Shown: one piece after another, positions 15,106 to 23,840 of the stretch
How positions within the stretch are numbered: position 1 is the first letter of the stretch
Layout of the letters: each line of letters opens with the position of its first letter
NCBI GenBank assembly: GCA_038924905.1
Contig: JBCKUK010000011.1
Span: 1-39,745 of the forward strand
Direction: 5' to 3'
Length of the DNA stretch: 39,745 nt
Source of the DNA: JBCKUK01 sp038924905
Lineage (GTDB): Bacteria; Pseudomonadota; Gammaproteobacteria; Burkholderiales; Methylophilaceae
Position numbers and translations under genes: made by a program
Notes under the pieces: model-generated
Database searches by the model: none
What the model was told of the DNA's origin: nothing
The model's input: only the letters and a program-made list of their open reading frames with translations

Positions 15106-16215
15106 ATGATGCAAGTTGGTTTCATAGGTTGGCGAGGAATGGTGGGCTCAGTGCTCATGCAACGCATGCGCGAAGAGAGCGACTTCGACCATATCAAGCC
15201 GGTATTTTTTACGACTTCGCAGGTGGGCGGCAGTGGGCCTAGTATCGGCAAAGACGCGCCGCCGTTAAAGGATGCGAAGAATATCGCTGACCTCAAGGCA
15301 ATGGATGCCATTATTTCCTGCCAGGGCAGTGATTATACGACTGAGATTTTCTCCAAGCTGCGTGCAGATGGCTGGAACGGTCATTGGATAGATACAGCTT
15401 CCGCCTTGCGCATGGAAAAAGACGCAGTGATTATTCTCGATCCGGTGAATAACAACGTCATCCAGAATGCATTGGGTAAGGGCTGCAAAAACTGGATAGG
15501 GGGAAATTGCACAGTCTCGCTGATGCTGATGGGGTTAGATGGTTTATTCAAGGCAGATTTGGTTGAATGGACAACTTCCATGACTTATCAGGCAGCCTCT
15601 GGTGCTGGCGCACAGAATATGCGCGAACTACTCAAGCAAATGGGCGGCCTGAATGGCGTAGTACGTGATTTATTGGCAGACCCTGCATCGACGATTCTGG
15701 ATATAGACCGTATTGTTGCAAAAGCGCTACGTGATGATACGCCAGCGCCTCATTTTGGCGTGCCGCTGGCTGGTAGCCTGATCCCATGGATAGACAAGGA
15801 TATGGGTAATGGTCAAAGCAGGGAGGAATGGAAAGCTCAAGCCGAAACCAACAAGATACTTGGCCGTGAAGACAAGCCCATTAGCATCGATGGCCTCTGC
15901 GTAAGGATAGGCGCGATGCGCTGCCATTCACAAGCGCTGACCATTAAGTTAAAGCAGGATGTGCCGTTGGATGAAGTATCGAACATGCTCTCCGAAGCGA
16001 ATGCTTGGGTAAAGGTTGTGCCCAATGAACGCGAAATTACCATGAAAGAATTAACGCCCGCTGCCGTTTCAGGCAGTCTGGCTGTACCTGTCGGCCGTCT
16101 TCGAAAAATGAGCATGGGCAACCAGTATCTCTCTGCATTTACAGTCGGAGACCAGTTGTTATGGGGGGCAGCTGAACCGCTACGCCGCATGATGAGGATT
16201 TTGGTGGAACGATAG
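15106..16215 (+). CDS. asd: Aspartate-semialdehyde dehydrogenase
   Basis: Makes aspartate semialdehyde, the branch-point for lysine, threonine, methionine and diaminopimelate. From ATG 15106 the protein has 369 residues. The NADP-binding GFIGWRGMVGS is at 5-15 and the catalytic Cys135 sits in GGNCTVSLMLMGL; a catalytic-site His lies in GAMRCHSQALT. The form and length match the gamma/betaproteobacterial Asd. A second ATG (15109) and an upstream TTG (15091) are possible starts; no strong ribosome-binding site decides. Confidence 0.95.
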   Translation: MMQVGFIGWRGMVGSVLMQRMREESDFDHIKPVFFTTSQVGGSGPSIGKDAPPLKDAKNIADLKAMDAIISCQGSDYTTEIFSKLRADGWNGHWIDTASALRMEKDAVIILDPVNNNVIQNALGKGCKNWIGGNCTVSLMLMGLDGLFKADLVEWTTSMTYQAASGAGAQNMRELLKQMGGLNGVVRDLLADPASTILDIDRIVAKALRDDTPAPHFGVPLAGSLIPWIDKDMGNGQSREEWKAQAETNKILGREDKPISIDGLCVRIGAMRCHSQALTIKLKQDVPLDEVSNMLSEANAWVKVVPNEREITMKELTPAAVSGSLAVPVGRLRKMSMGNQYLSAFTVGDQLLWGAAEPLRRMMRILVER

Positions 16216-16227
16216 GTTAAGCAAAAA

Positions 16228-16255
16228 TTGGCTTGAGATAGCTCGACAATATAAT
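16228..16255 (+). promoter_or_regulatory. Predicted sigma70 promoter for fimV
   Basis: TTGGCT (16228-16233), a 16-base spacer and a perfect TATAAT (16250-16255). The fimV leader then contains an 8-bp inverted repeat, CTCTAACT (16275-16282) and AGTTAGAG (16312-16319), whose right arm lies just before the AAGGG ribosome-binding site. Confidence 0.5.
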
Positions 16256-16332
16256 GTGCGGTATGAGCTTGCATCTCTAACTATTTGATGTTAATTTAAT
16301 AACTATTTTCAAGTTAGAGTAAGGGTGTGATA

Positions 16333-18777
16333 GTGCATAAGTCCATATTAAGACAGATTATAATTGCAGTTTGCATCGCTTTAATGTCGTTTGCCGCCCA
16401 GGCAGCTGGCTTGGGTAGAATGAGTGTTATTTCGGCGCTGGGCGAACCGTTAAATGCAGAGATTGAGCTGCTTTCTACCACGCCGGAAGAGCTAGCCTCG
16501 ATAACCGCAACAATAGCGCCTAGCGAGGCCTATGCTGCCCAGGGTCTGGAACGTTCAGGTTTGCAGGCTACGATAAAGGTCGAAACAACCAAGAGGGCAG
16601 ACGGCACGCATATCCTTAAGCTGACCACACAACACCCAGTACCCGAACCTTTTCTTGACATGCTAATCCAGGTGGATTGGCCGACAGGGCGGCTACTGCG
16701 TGAATACACCGCACTACTTGATCCACCTGGATATTCTGCCGCTGCTACCGACAGCAATCCTCCCGCAGCTATGCCTTTCCCGCAAACCACTGAATCCATG
16801 TCGGTGATACCAGGATTGCCGGAAAAAAAAGCCCGTAAAAAGTCAAAAACCGCCGCAGTAATGGCGCATGAGGTAGTCTCAGACAGCACCTCTGCCAATG
16901 AACATGAAACCAAACGGGGCGACACCTTAAGCGCCATTGCTAGACAAATGCAGGTGGATGGTGTCAGCTTGGATCAGATGCTGGTAGGCTTGCTTCGCGC
17001 CAATAAAGATGCTTTTGTAAACGATAATATGAACCGGCTTAAAGTCGGGCAGATTATTCGCGCACCAAGTGCTGAGGAGCTGCTAGCCGTTTCGCGTCAG
17101 GAGGCCTCTAGTGAGGTCCGCGTACAAACTGCGGATTGGAATGCTTACCGCAACAAGCTCGCTGGAATGGTTGCAGAGGCGCCGGCGGCAAGCGAGGATG
17201 CTGGCAATCAGTCATCCGGCGGCAAGTTGACCGCAGCAGCAGAAGATAAAGCATCGCCTGCCTCAGACGGCTCGCGTGACGTGGTCAGACTTTCCAAAAG
17301 CGATACCGGCGATAATGCTAACAAGGCAGACGTAAAGGCCATGCAGGATAAGTTGACGGCGCTACAGGGAGACACTGCGCGCGAGAAAGGTATAAAAGAA
17401 GCCAATGAACGTATTGCTATGTTGGATAAGCAAATTTCAGACATGCAAAAATTGTTGGCAATTAAGGATCAGGCAATGGCTGATTTGCAAAAGAATGCCG
17501 GAACTGCGGTGACCGCCGCATCTATGGCAAAGTCAGCACCCGCTCCTGTTGCGGCGGCAAAACCCACTGTAGCCGCAGTTCCGCCGGCTCCAGATGTAAA
17601 ACCAACAGAAGTGAAGCCCGTACTCCCCGCAAAGCCTCTGGTCGATGGACTACTTGCAGGCGCTGGAGACAACGCCATGCTGTTAGGCGGCGTAGGCGGT
17701 GGATTAGTTCTGCTTGGCGGTGCCTGGTTATTTTTCCGCAACAAACGCAAACATGATTTGGAAAACTTTGAGCAGGGCATTTTGACTGCTGGCGGACTTA
17801 AGGCTAATACAGTATTTGGCAATACGTCCGGCGATAAGGTAGACACCGGTGACACGTCATTCTTGACCGATTTTTCACAAAGTCCGGGTGGCATGATTGA
17901 TACGCATGATGTTGATACAATTGCCGAGGCTGAGATCTTGGCTTATGGCCGCGAAGCGCAAGCTGAAGGAATACTCAAAGATGCCATTGCAAAAGAGCCA
18001 ATACGCTATGAGCTGCACCTCAAGCTACTTGAAATATATTCAGCGCGCAAGGATTTATCCGCGTTTGAAGCCGTATCCGGCGAGCTCTATTCCACGCTAG
18101 GAGCAGGCGATCCTGTTTGGGCCAGGGTGGCAGAAATGGGTCACAAGATAGAGCCGGATAACCCACTTTACGACCTCTCCTCCTCCCCAGCAGTCCCAGC
18201 CTCAACCACAGAAGTTAAACCGGCAGCAAAGAAACCAGAAGTGGCAGCCAGTGCAAAGCCTGGCGCTGCGAAGATTGCAACTGCAAAGCCAGTTAAAAAG
18301 CAGGTAAAGAAAATGGCTCCACCACCTCCACCGGCGCCAGTTGAAGAGCCGGGTGGCGCCAAGAGCACCACTTCAGTGGCTGTTGCAGCAGCGTCAACAG
18401 CATCAATTGACCAAAAATTGGAAGCCAGCTATTTTGATAACGCAGAAGATATGGGCGCAACCGAAACTACACCTACCGCTGAATTATCCATGGAAGCTGA
18501 TATTGGCCAGCCTGAAGCGAATGCCGCTGCGGAAATTGATTTGTCCGGCATTAGTCTGGAACTGGACACTACGCCTGTAACTGCGACGAAAGAGGTAACT
18601 GAGACTCCTGACGCTGGCGTTGAGTCGGAAGATGTTAATACCAAATTAGACTTGGTCACCGCCTATATCGATATGGGCGATAAGAAGAGCGCGCGTGAAC
18701 TGCTGGACGAGGTGCTGAAGGAAGGTGGTGCTCAGCAGCGTGAGCGAGCGAAACAGATGCTGAGCAGTCTCGCTTGA
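16333..18777 (+). CDS. fimV: FimV-like peptidoglycan-binding inner-membrane hub protein
   Basis: FimV supports type IV pilus assembly, twitching and cell-pole organisation. The 814-residue protein has a signal peptide (about 1-24), the FimV N-terminal domain (GLGRMSVISALGEPLNAEIE), a LysM motif at about 190-245 (ETKRGDTLSAIARQM...LKVGQIIRAPS), a coiled-coil segment, a Pro/Ala-rich linker, a membrane helix (VGGGLVLLGGAWLFF) followed by basic residues, an acidic cytoplasmic region, and the C-terminal FimV/TPR-like domain (DLVTAYIDMGDKKSARELLD). GTG 16333 is chosen because AAGGG lies 7 bases upstream; GTG 16327 would add two residues. A terminator follows the stop. Confidence 0.9.
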   Translation: MHKSILRQIIIAVCIALMSFAAQAAGLGRMSVISALGEPLNAEIELLSTTPEELASITATIAPSEAYAAQGLERSGLQATIKVETTKRADGTHILKLTTQHPVPEPFLDMLIQVDWPTGRLLREYTALLDPPGYSAAATDSNPPAAMPFPQTTESMSVIPGLPEKKARKKSKTAAVMAHEVVSDSTSANEHETKRGDTLSAIARQMQVDGVSLDQMLVGLLRANKDAFVNDNMNRLKVGQIIRAPSAEELLAVSRQEASSEVRVQTADWNAYRNKLAGMVAEAPAASEDAGNQSSGGKLTAAAEDKASPASDGSRDVVRLSKSDTGDNANKADVKAMQDKLTALQGDTAREKGIKEANERIAMLDKQISDMQKLLAIKDQAMADLQKNAGTAVTAASMAKSAPAPVAAAKPTVAAVPPAPDVKPTEVKPVLPAKPLVDGLLAGAGDNAMLLGGVGGGLVLLGGAWLFFRNKRKHDLENFEQGILTAGGLKANTVFGNTSGDKVDTGDTSFLTDFSQSPGGMIDTHDVDTIAEAEILAYGREAQAEGILKDAIAKEPIRYELHLKLLEIYSARKDLSAFEAVSGELYSTLGAGDPVWARVAEMGHKIEPDNPLYDLSSSPAVPASTTEVKPAAKKPEVAASAKPGAAKIATAKPVKKQVKKMAPPPPPAPVEEPGGAKSTTSVAVAAASTASIDQKLEASYFDNAEDMGATETTPTAELSMEADIGQPEANAAAEIDLSGISLELDTTPVTATKEVTETPDAGVESEDVNTKLDLVTAYIDMGDKKSARELLDEVLKEGGAQQRERAKQMLSSLA

Positions 18778-18796
18778 TAAGTGTCAACAAATAAGG

Positions 18797-18820
18797 CCGG
18801 ACTTGCGAGTCCGGTTTTTT
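18797..18820 (+). terminator. Rho-independent terminator after fimV
   Basis: A seven-base-pair stem CCGGACT/AGTCCGG (18797-18803 and 18808-18814) with a TGCG loop, followed by seven T residues, 19 bases after the fimV stop. It isolates fimV from the next operon. Confidence 0.9.
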
Positions 18821-18845
18821 TATTGCTATTTTTGGAAAATCCATT

Positions 18846-19499
18846 GTGCACCCATCCATCAAAATTCTTTGTTTGATCGCGCTTGCAGTTGCGTTGCACT
18901 TGATTGGGTATTCAGTGGCCGGCTATTGGGCGCTGCTGGCTCTGGCTGCGGTGCTGTCATCAGGGCTGCTCTATTATCGCGCCAGTGGCTTCTGGAAATT
19001 GCTGCGCCGGGTGCGCTGGATACTATTTTTCCTGATATTGATTTTTGCGTTTAACACGCCGGGCGAGTACGTGAAGCAGTGGCCATGGGAATTTGCGCCA
19101 AGCTATGAAGGCCTATCCGCCGGACTATTGCAGGCTGCCAAATTGTGTATCATGCTGGCAGGCTTGTCCATGCTGCTTGTGACGACCACCCGTGAGAGTC
19201 TGATTGCAGGATTTTATCTACTCGCCAGCCCGCTTCGAATATTGAAACTGAAGCCGGAGCGCTTTGCTGCAAGGCTATGGTTAACTTTGCATTATGTTGA
19301 GCGGGCACCGCCAGCCAGGCTAGAAAAAAATGGAGTTCGGCAAAATATGTTAGAGCGGTTTTCTGAATTGAGCATGATTGAAAACCCCACAAATGGCGCC
19401 CCTGAGCATATTCAGTTGACACTGCCGGACTTAACCAGACGCGATAAGCTGGTCGTGATTAGCCTGCTTGCAGCTGGAATTTACTTGCTATGCGTGTAG
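18846..19499 (+). CDS. EcfT/CbiQ-like transmembrane protein
   Basis: A 217-residue membrane protein with about five or six helices resembling the transmembrane (T) component of energy-coupling-factor transporters (CbiQ/EcfT). The cytoplasmic segment LLASPLRILKLKPERFAARL corresponds to the coupling helices that contact the ATPases in ECF systems. No ATPase (EcfA) or substrate-binding (S) gene is adjacent, so it is an orphan here. It starts with GTG and overlaps truA by 10 bases. Substrate and partners cannot be inferred from this window. Confidence 0.7.
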   Translation: MHPSIKILCLIALAVALHLIGYSVAGYWALLALAAVLSSGLLYYRASGFWKLLRRVRWILFFLILIFAFNTPGEYVKQWPWEFAPSYEGLSAGLLQAAKLCIMLAGLSMLLVTTTRESLIAGFYLLASPLRILKLKPERFAARLWLTLHYVERAPPARLEKNGVRQNMLERFSELSMIENPTNGAPEHIQLTLPDLTRRDKLVVISLLAAGIYLLCV

Positions 19500-20269
19500 C
19501 GCTAGGGCTTGAATATGATGGTGCGGGTTTTTGCGGCTGGCAAAGCCAGGTTGATGGTTGCGCGGTGCAGGATTGCCTGGAGACAGCGTTACAAAAACTG
19601 GCTGGCCATGAGCTGCGAGTTTCGGCTGCAGGCCGCACCGATACGGGGGTGAACGCGCTTTGCCAGGTGGTACATTTTGATGCCTTGAAAGCAAGGCCGA
19701 TGAGCGCGTGGATACGTGGCGTGAATGCGAATTTGCCCAAGAATCTACGTGTGTTATGGGCGCGGGAAGTGGATGCTCAGTTTCATGCCAGGTTTGAGGC
19801 GCAGCAAAGATGTTATCAATATTTGCTGATTAATCAGCCGACATCCCCAGCCATTATGGCGGGCAAAGCTGGCTGGTTTTATCTGCCGCTGGATGTGGAC
19901 GCAATGCAGGAAGCCGCGACCCACCTGATTGGCGAGCATGATTTCAGTGCTTTTCGTGCGTCTGAATGCCAAGCAAAATCACCCATTAAACACATGTACC
20001 GCGCCGAAGTCACAAAGACCGGCAGCAGCATAGTGTTTGATTTTTGTGCCAATGCATTCTTGCAGCATCAGGTGCGCAATATGGTGGGTGCACTGGTTTA
20101 TGTAGGTAAAGGCAAACACCAGCCGGCATACATGAAGCAGCTAATGGAAAATCGAGATCGCAAGCAATCCCCGCCGACGTTTTCGCCGGATGGTTTGTAC
20201 CTCACCGGCGTGAAATATGACGCAAAATGGGGCCTGCCGGAAACACAGCGCAGCCTGACCCTGCTTTAA
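19490..20269 (+). CDS. truA: tRNA pseudouridine(38-40) synthase
   Basis: Converts uridines 38-40 in the tRNA anticodon arm to pseudouridine. The 259-residue protein has the catalytic aspartate in AGRTDTGVNAL and the family motifs LEYDGAGFCGWQSQ at the start, HDFSAFRAS, and FLQHQVRNMVGALVYVGKG near the C-terminus. The start overlaps the upstream membrane-protein gene by 10 bases. truA directly before trpF is a common proteobacterial arrangement. Confidence 0.95.
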   Translation: MRVALGLEYDGAGFCGWQSQVDGCAVQDCLETALQKLAGHELRVSAAGRTDTGVNALCQVVHFDALKARPMSAWIRGVNANLPKNLRVLWAREVDAQFHARFEAQQRCYQYLLINQPTSPAIMAGKAGWFYLPLDVDAMQEAATHLIGEHDFSAFRASECQAKSPIKHMYRAEVTKTGSSIVFDFCANAFLQHQVRNMVGALVYVGKGKHQPAYMKQLMENRDRKQSPPTFSPDGLYLTGVKYDAKWGLPETQRSLTLL

Positions 20270-20346
20270 TTCAGTGGCAGCATTCATGTGACAGTTGTAA
20301 TGCTTTAAGTTACGCTATCAACCTCATTGTTTCTGGTTATACATAA

Positions 20347-20973
20347 TTGCGAACCCGTGTAAAAATTTGCGGCATTACCAGCGTAGAGGATGCCATAGCC
20401 GCTGCTCAGCATGGCGCTGATGCCATTGGCCTGGTGTTTTATGCCAAGAGCCCACGTCATGTCAGTATAGTCCAGGCAGCAGAAATTGTGGCCAGGCTGC
20501 CTGCCTTTGTTGGTGCAGTCGGTTTATTTGTGGACGCTACGCCTGAAGAAATACGTGCGGTATTGGCAAAAGTAAAACTGGATCTATTGCAGTTTCATGG
20601 CAATGAAACTTCCGAAGAATGTCAGCAATATGGCTTGCCTTATATGAAGGCAATTCGCGTCCAAGCCGACACAAATTTGTTACAATGTGTAGCTCAATAT
20701 GGCGGCGCAAAGGCCTTGCTGTTGGATGCCTACGCCGAAGGTGCAGCAGGTGGTACAGGCCAGGTGTTTGACTGGAACCTGATTCCGGCAAATTTGCCGC
20801 AGAACATTGTATTGGCTGGCGGCCTGAATGCTGCTAACGTTGGATCAGCTATACGCCAGGTACGCCCTTATGCAGTGGATGTGAGTGGCGGTGTGGAACA
20901 AGAAAAAGGAATCAAAGACGCGGAGAAAATTGCCGCGTTCATGCGAGGGGTGGCAGATGTACGATTTTCCTGA
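20347..20973 (+). CDS. trpF: Phosphoribosylanthranilate isomerase
   Basis: Third step of tryptophan synthesis: an Amadori rearrangement of phosphoribosylanthranilate. The 208-residue TIM barrel begins TTG, giving MRTRVKICGITS with the catalytic Cys8. GADAIGLVFYAKSPRHV, QFHGNE, VLLDAY and VLAGGLNAANV are family motifs, with the general-acid Asp in LLDAY. No ATG gives the conserved N-terminus and there is no clear ribosome-binding site. Its end overlaps trpB by 17 bases. The order trpF-trpB-trpA matches other betaproteobacteria, with the remaining trp genes elsewhere. Confidence 0.94.
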   Translation: MRTRVKICGITSVEDAIAAAQHGADAIGLVFYAKSPRHVSIVQAAEIVARLPAFVGAVGLFVDATPEEIRAVLAKVKLDLLQFHGNETSEECQQYGLPYMKAIRVQADTNLLQCVAQYGGAKALLLDAYAEGAAGGTGQVFDWNLIPANLPQNIVLAGGLNAANVGSAIRQVRPYAVDVSGGVEQEKGIKDAEKIAAFMRGVADVRFS

Positions 20974-22153
20974 TGCGCGTGGCCATTTTGGGCCTTACGG
21001 TGGCATCTTTGTAGCAGAAACGTTGATTGAAGCGCTGGAAGAATTGCGCGCAATGTATGAGCGCTATCGCAATGATCCTGAATTTCTGGCCGAATTTGAG
21101 CACGACCTGAAGCATTTTGTCGGTCGCCCCAGCCCGGTTTATCACGCCAAGCGTCTGTCTGACCATTTTGGCGGCGCGCAGATTTATCTCAAACGTGAAG
21201 ACCTTAACCATACTGGCGCACACAAAGTAAATAACTGTATCGGCCAAGCATTACTCGCTAAACGTATTGGTAAGCCGCGCATCATTGCCGAAACCGGCGC
21301 CGGGCAGCATGGTGTAGCAACTGCCACGGTGGCTGCACGCATGGGGTTGGAATGTGTGGTTTACATGGGTTCGGAAGATGTCAAGCGTCAGTCACCCAAT
21401 GTTTTTCGCATGAAGCTGCTCGGCGCTACGGTAGTGCCGGTAGAGTCAGGTTCCAAAACACTCAAAGATGCACTCAACGAAGCCATGCGCGATTGGGTCA
21501 CCAATATTGCGGATACTTTCTATATTATCGGCACCGTAGCTGGCCCACACCCTTACCCGATGATGGTACGCGATTTTCAGTCCGTCATCGGCATTGAAGC
21601 CAAACAGCAAATGCCGGAGCTGATTGGCCGCCAACCAGATGCTATTATCGCCTGTGTTGGTGGCGGCTCGAATGCGATGGGGATTTTTTACCCGTATATA
21701 GACGAAAAAAACGTGCGCTTGATTGGTGTCGAAGCCGCAGGGCTGGGGATGGAAACCGGCAAGCATGCTGCCCCTTTAACGGCGAATAGTCCGGTTGGCG
21801 TGCTGCATGGTAATCGCACTTATCTGATGCAGGATGAGAACGGCCAGATTATTGAAACGCATTCAATCTCAGCTGGCCTTGATTACCCCGGTGTCGGTCC
21901 AGAACACGCCTGGCTTAAGGATATCCATCGTGCCGAGTATGTGGCTATTACCGATGAGGAAGCACTACAGGCTTTCCATACCCTGTGCCGCATGGAAGGC
22001 ATTATCCCTGCGCTGGAATCCAGCCACGCATTGGCCTATGCCGGCAAACTCGCACCTACCATGTCACGTGATCAGGTTTTACTGGTCAATCTCTCCGGTC
22101 GCGGTGACAAGGATATCAATACGGTAGCTAATCTTGCCGGGATAAAACTGTAA
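20957..22153 (+). CDS. trpB: Tryptophan synthase beta subunit
   Basis: PLP enzyme joining indole and serine to make tryptophan, in a complex with TrpA. The 398-residue protein starts at ATG 20957 (MYDFPDARGHFGPYGG), chosen because GAGGGG lies about 6 bases upstream; it therefore begins inside trpF. The PLP lysine is Lys90 in HTGAHKVNN, the phosphate loop is GGGSNAMG, and AETGAGQHGVA is present. The stop overlaps the trpA ATG by one base. Confidence 0.96.
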   Translation: MYDFPDARGHFGPYGGIFVAETLIEALEELRAMYERYRNDPEFLAEFEHDLKHFVGRPSPVYHAKRLSDHFGGAQIYLKREDLNHTGAHKVNNCIGQALLAKRIGKPRIIAETGAGQHGVATATVAARMGLECVVYMGSEDVKRQSPNVFRMKLLGATVVPVESGSKTLKDALNEAMRDWVTNIADTFYIIGTVAGPHPYPMMVRDFQSVIGIEAKQQMPELIGRQPDAIIACVGGGSNAMGIFYPYIDEKNVRLIGVEAAGLGMETGKHAAPLTANSPVGVLHGNRTYLMQDENGQIIETHSISAGLDYPGVGPEHAWLKDIHRAEYVAITDEEALQAFHTLCRMEGIIPALESSHALAYAGKLAPTMSRDQVLLVNLSGRGDKDINTVANLAGIKL

Positions 22154-22959
22154 TGTCGCGTATTCAAGGCACGTTTGAAAAGCTCAAGCAGCAAGGCAGG
22201 AAAGCCCTGATTCCTTATATCACGGCAGGCGACCCGCATCCAAAACACAGCGTTATGCTGATGCATACGCTGGTAAAAAGCGGGGCGAATATCATAGAGC
22301 TGGGCGTACCATTTTCCGACCCGATGGCAGATGGCCCGGTGATTCAACGTGCCAGTGAGCGTGCCTTGGCACACCATGTAAGTTTATCCGACGTATTGGA
22401 CATGGTCGCAGAGTTTCGCAAGCGGGATACGCAAACGCCCGTGGTGCTGATGGGCTATGCCAACCCGATCGAGGCGATGGGTGCGGAACGCTTTGCTGAC
22501 CGCGCCAAAGCGGCCGGTGTGGATGGCGTGCTCACGGTGGATTACCCGCCGGAAGAGTGTGGTGAATTTAACGGCCTGCTAAAGAGCCGCGAGATTGACC
22601 CTATATTCCTGCTTTCACCCACTACTGAGCCATCTCGTGTGGAGCTTATTGTTAATCAGGCCAGTGGTTTCGTTTATTATGTATCGTTAAAAGGCGTTAC
22701 TGGTGCCCAGAACCTGGATATTGCTGAAGTGGCGAATCGCGTGGCGGGCATACGCAGTAAGACCAGTTTGCCGGTAGGTGTTGGCTTTGGTGTACGCGAT
22801 GCAGCTACTGCCAAAGCGGTTGCTGGTATTGCAGATGCTGTTGTCGTGGGTAGTCGTATGGTGCAAACTGTTGAAGAGTCAACGGAGCAAAATGTAGCAG
22901 CTAATTTGACCGCGCTGATGACTGAATTGCGCGCAGCCATAGACTCGACCAATAGCTAA
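22153..22959 (+). CDS. trpA: Tryptophan synthase alpha subunit
   Basis: Cleaves indole-3-glycerol phosphate and passes indole to TrpB. The 268-residue barrel has catalytic Glu49 (IIELGVPFSDP) and Asp60 (MADGPVIQRA), and the phosphate-binding loop LPVGVGFGVRD followed by VVGSRMV. The ATG shares one base with the trpB stop, showing tight coupling. accD follows after 14 bases. Confidence 0.96.
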   Translation: MSRIQGTFEKLKQQGRKALIPYITAGDPHPKHSVMLMHTLVKSGANIIELGVPFSDPMADGPVIQRASERALAHHVSLSDVLDMVAEFRKRDTQTPVVLMGYANPIEAMGAERFADRAKAAGVDGVLTVDYPPEECGEFNGLLKSREIDPIFLLSPTTEPSRVELIVNQASGFVYYVSLKGVTGAQNLDIAEVANRVAGIRSKTSLPVGVGFGVRDAATAKAVAGIADAVVVGSRMVQTVEESTEQNVAANLTALMTELRAAIDSTNS

Positions 22960-22973
22960 ATGAGGAATCATCC

Positions 22974-23840
22974 ATGAGCTGGCTAGGAAAAATCTTACCC
23001 CCTAAAATCAAGAGCGCCATTGGCTCAGTCCGCAAGACTGTACCAGAGGGGCTTTGGAGCAAGTGCCCTTCGTGCGAATCTATACTGTACCGCACTGATT
23101 TGGAAAGCAATGCGGAAGTTTGCCAGAAATGCGGATTTCACAGTCGTATCTGTGCCAGAGCTCGCCTGGGTTTATTGCTGGATGCCAAAGGCCGTTCTGA
23201 AATTGGTGCTGAAGTGCAACCTACTGATACGCTCAAATTTAAAGATACCAGACGCTACGCAGATCGACTGAAAGCCTCGCAATCCGAGGTTAACGAGACG
23301 GATGCGCTGATTGTTATGCAAGGCACCATTAAGAAGGTGCCAGTAGTCGTTGCCTCATTTGAATTTAAATTTATGGGCGGCTCTATGGGTTCGGTGGTGG
23401 GTGAGCGTTTTGTCCGCGGCGTGCAGGCGGCCATCAAGCACAAGACGGCATTCATTTGTATTACTGCAAGTGGCGGTGCCCGTATGCAGGAAGGCGTGTT
23501 TTCGCTGATGCAGATGGCCAAAACCAGTGCCGCGCTTACGCAACTCAGTCAGGCAGGGCTGCCCTTTATTTCGGTATTGACCGACCCCACCATGGGCGGA
23601 GTATCTGCAAGTTTTGCCATGCTGGGCGATGTGATTATTGCTGAGCCGCAGGCGCTGATTGGTTTTGCCGGCCCGCGCGTGATTGAGCAGACAGTGCGTG
23701 AAACCTTGCCAGATGGCTTTCAGCGCGCCGAGTTTTTGCTGGAACATGGGGCAATCGACATGATTGTCGATAGGCGGCAAATGCGCGATAAAATCGTGAC
23801 ACTCATCACCAACATGCAGCAACTACCGGCTGTTGCCTAG
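22974..23840 (+). CDS. accD: Acetyl-CoA carboxylase, carboxyltransferase beta subunit
   Basis: Half of the carboxyltransferase that makes malonyl-CoA for fatty-acid synthesis. The 288-residue protein has the N-terminal zinc ribbon with Cys31, Cys34, Cys50 and Cys53, and crotonase-fold signatures ASGGARMQEG, DPTMGGVSASFA and GFAGPRVIEQT. accD between trpA and folC is a conserved proteobacterial arrangement. It probably shares transcription with the trp genes and folC. Confidence 0.96.
   Translation: MSWLGKILPPKIKSAIGSVRKTVPEGLWSKCPSCESILYRTDLESNAEVCQKCGFHSRICARARLGLLLDAKGRSEIGAEVQPTDTLKFKDTRRYADRLKASQSEVNETDALIVMQGTIKKVPVVVASFEFKFMGGSMGSVVGERFVRGVQAAIKHKTAFICITASGGARMQEGVFSLMQMAKTSAALTQLSQAGLPFISVLTDPTMGGVSASFAMLGDVIIAEPQALIGFAGPRVIEQTVRETLPDGFQRAEFLLEHGAIDMIVDRRQMRDKIVTLITNMQQLPAVA

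Noticed and set aside
20281..20346. Tryptophan leader-peptide attenuator before trpF
   Set aside because: There is no short frame with tandem Trp codons and no terminator hairpin between truA and trpF.
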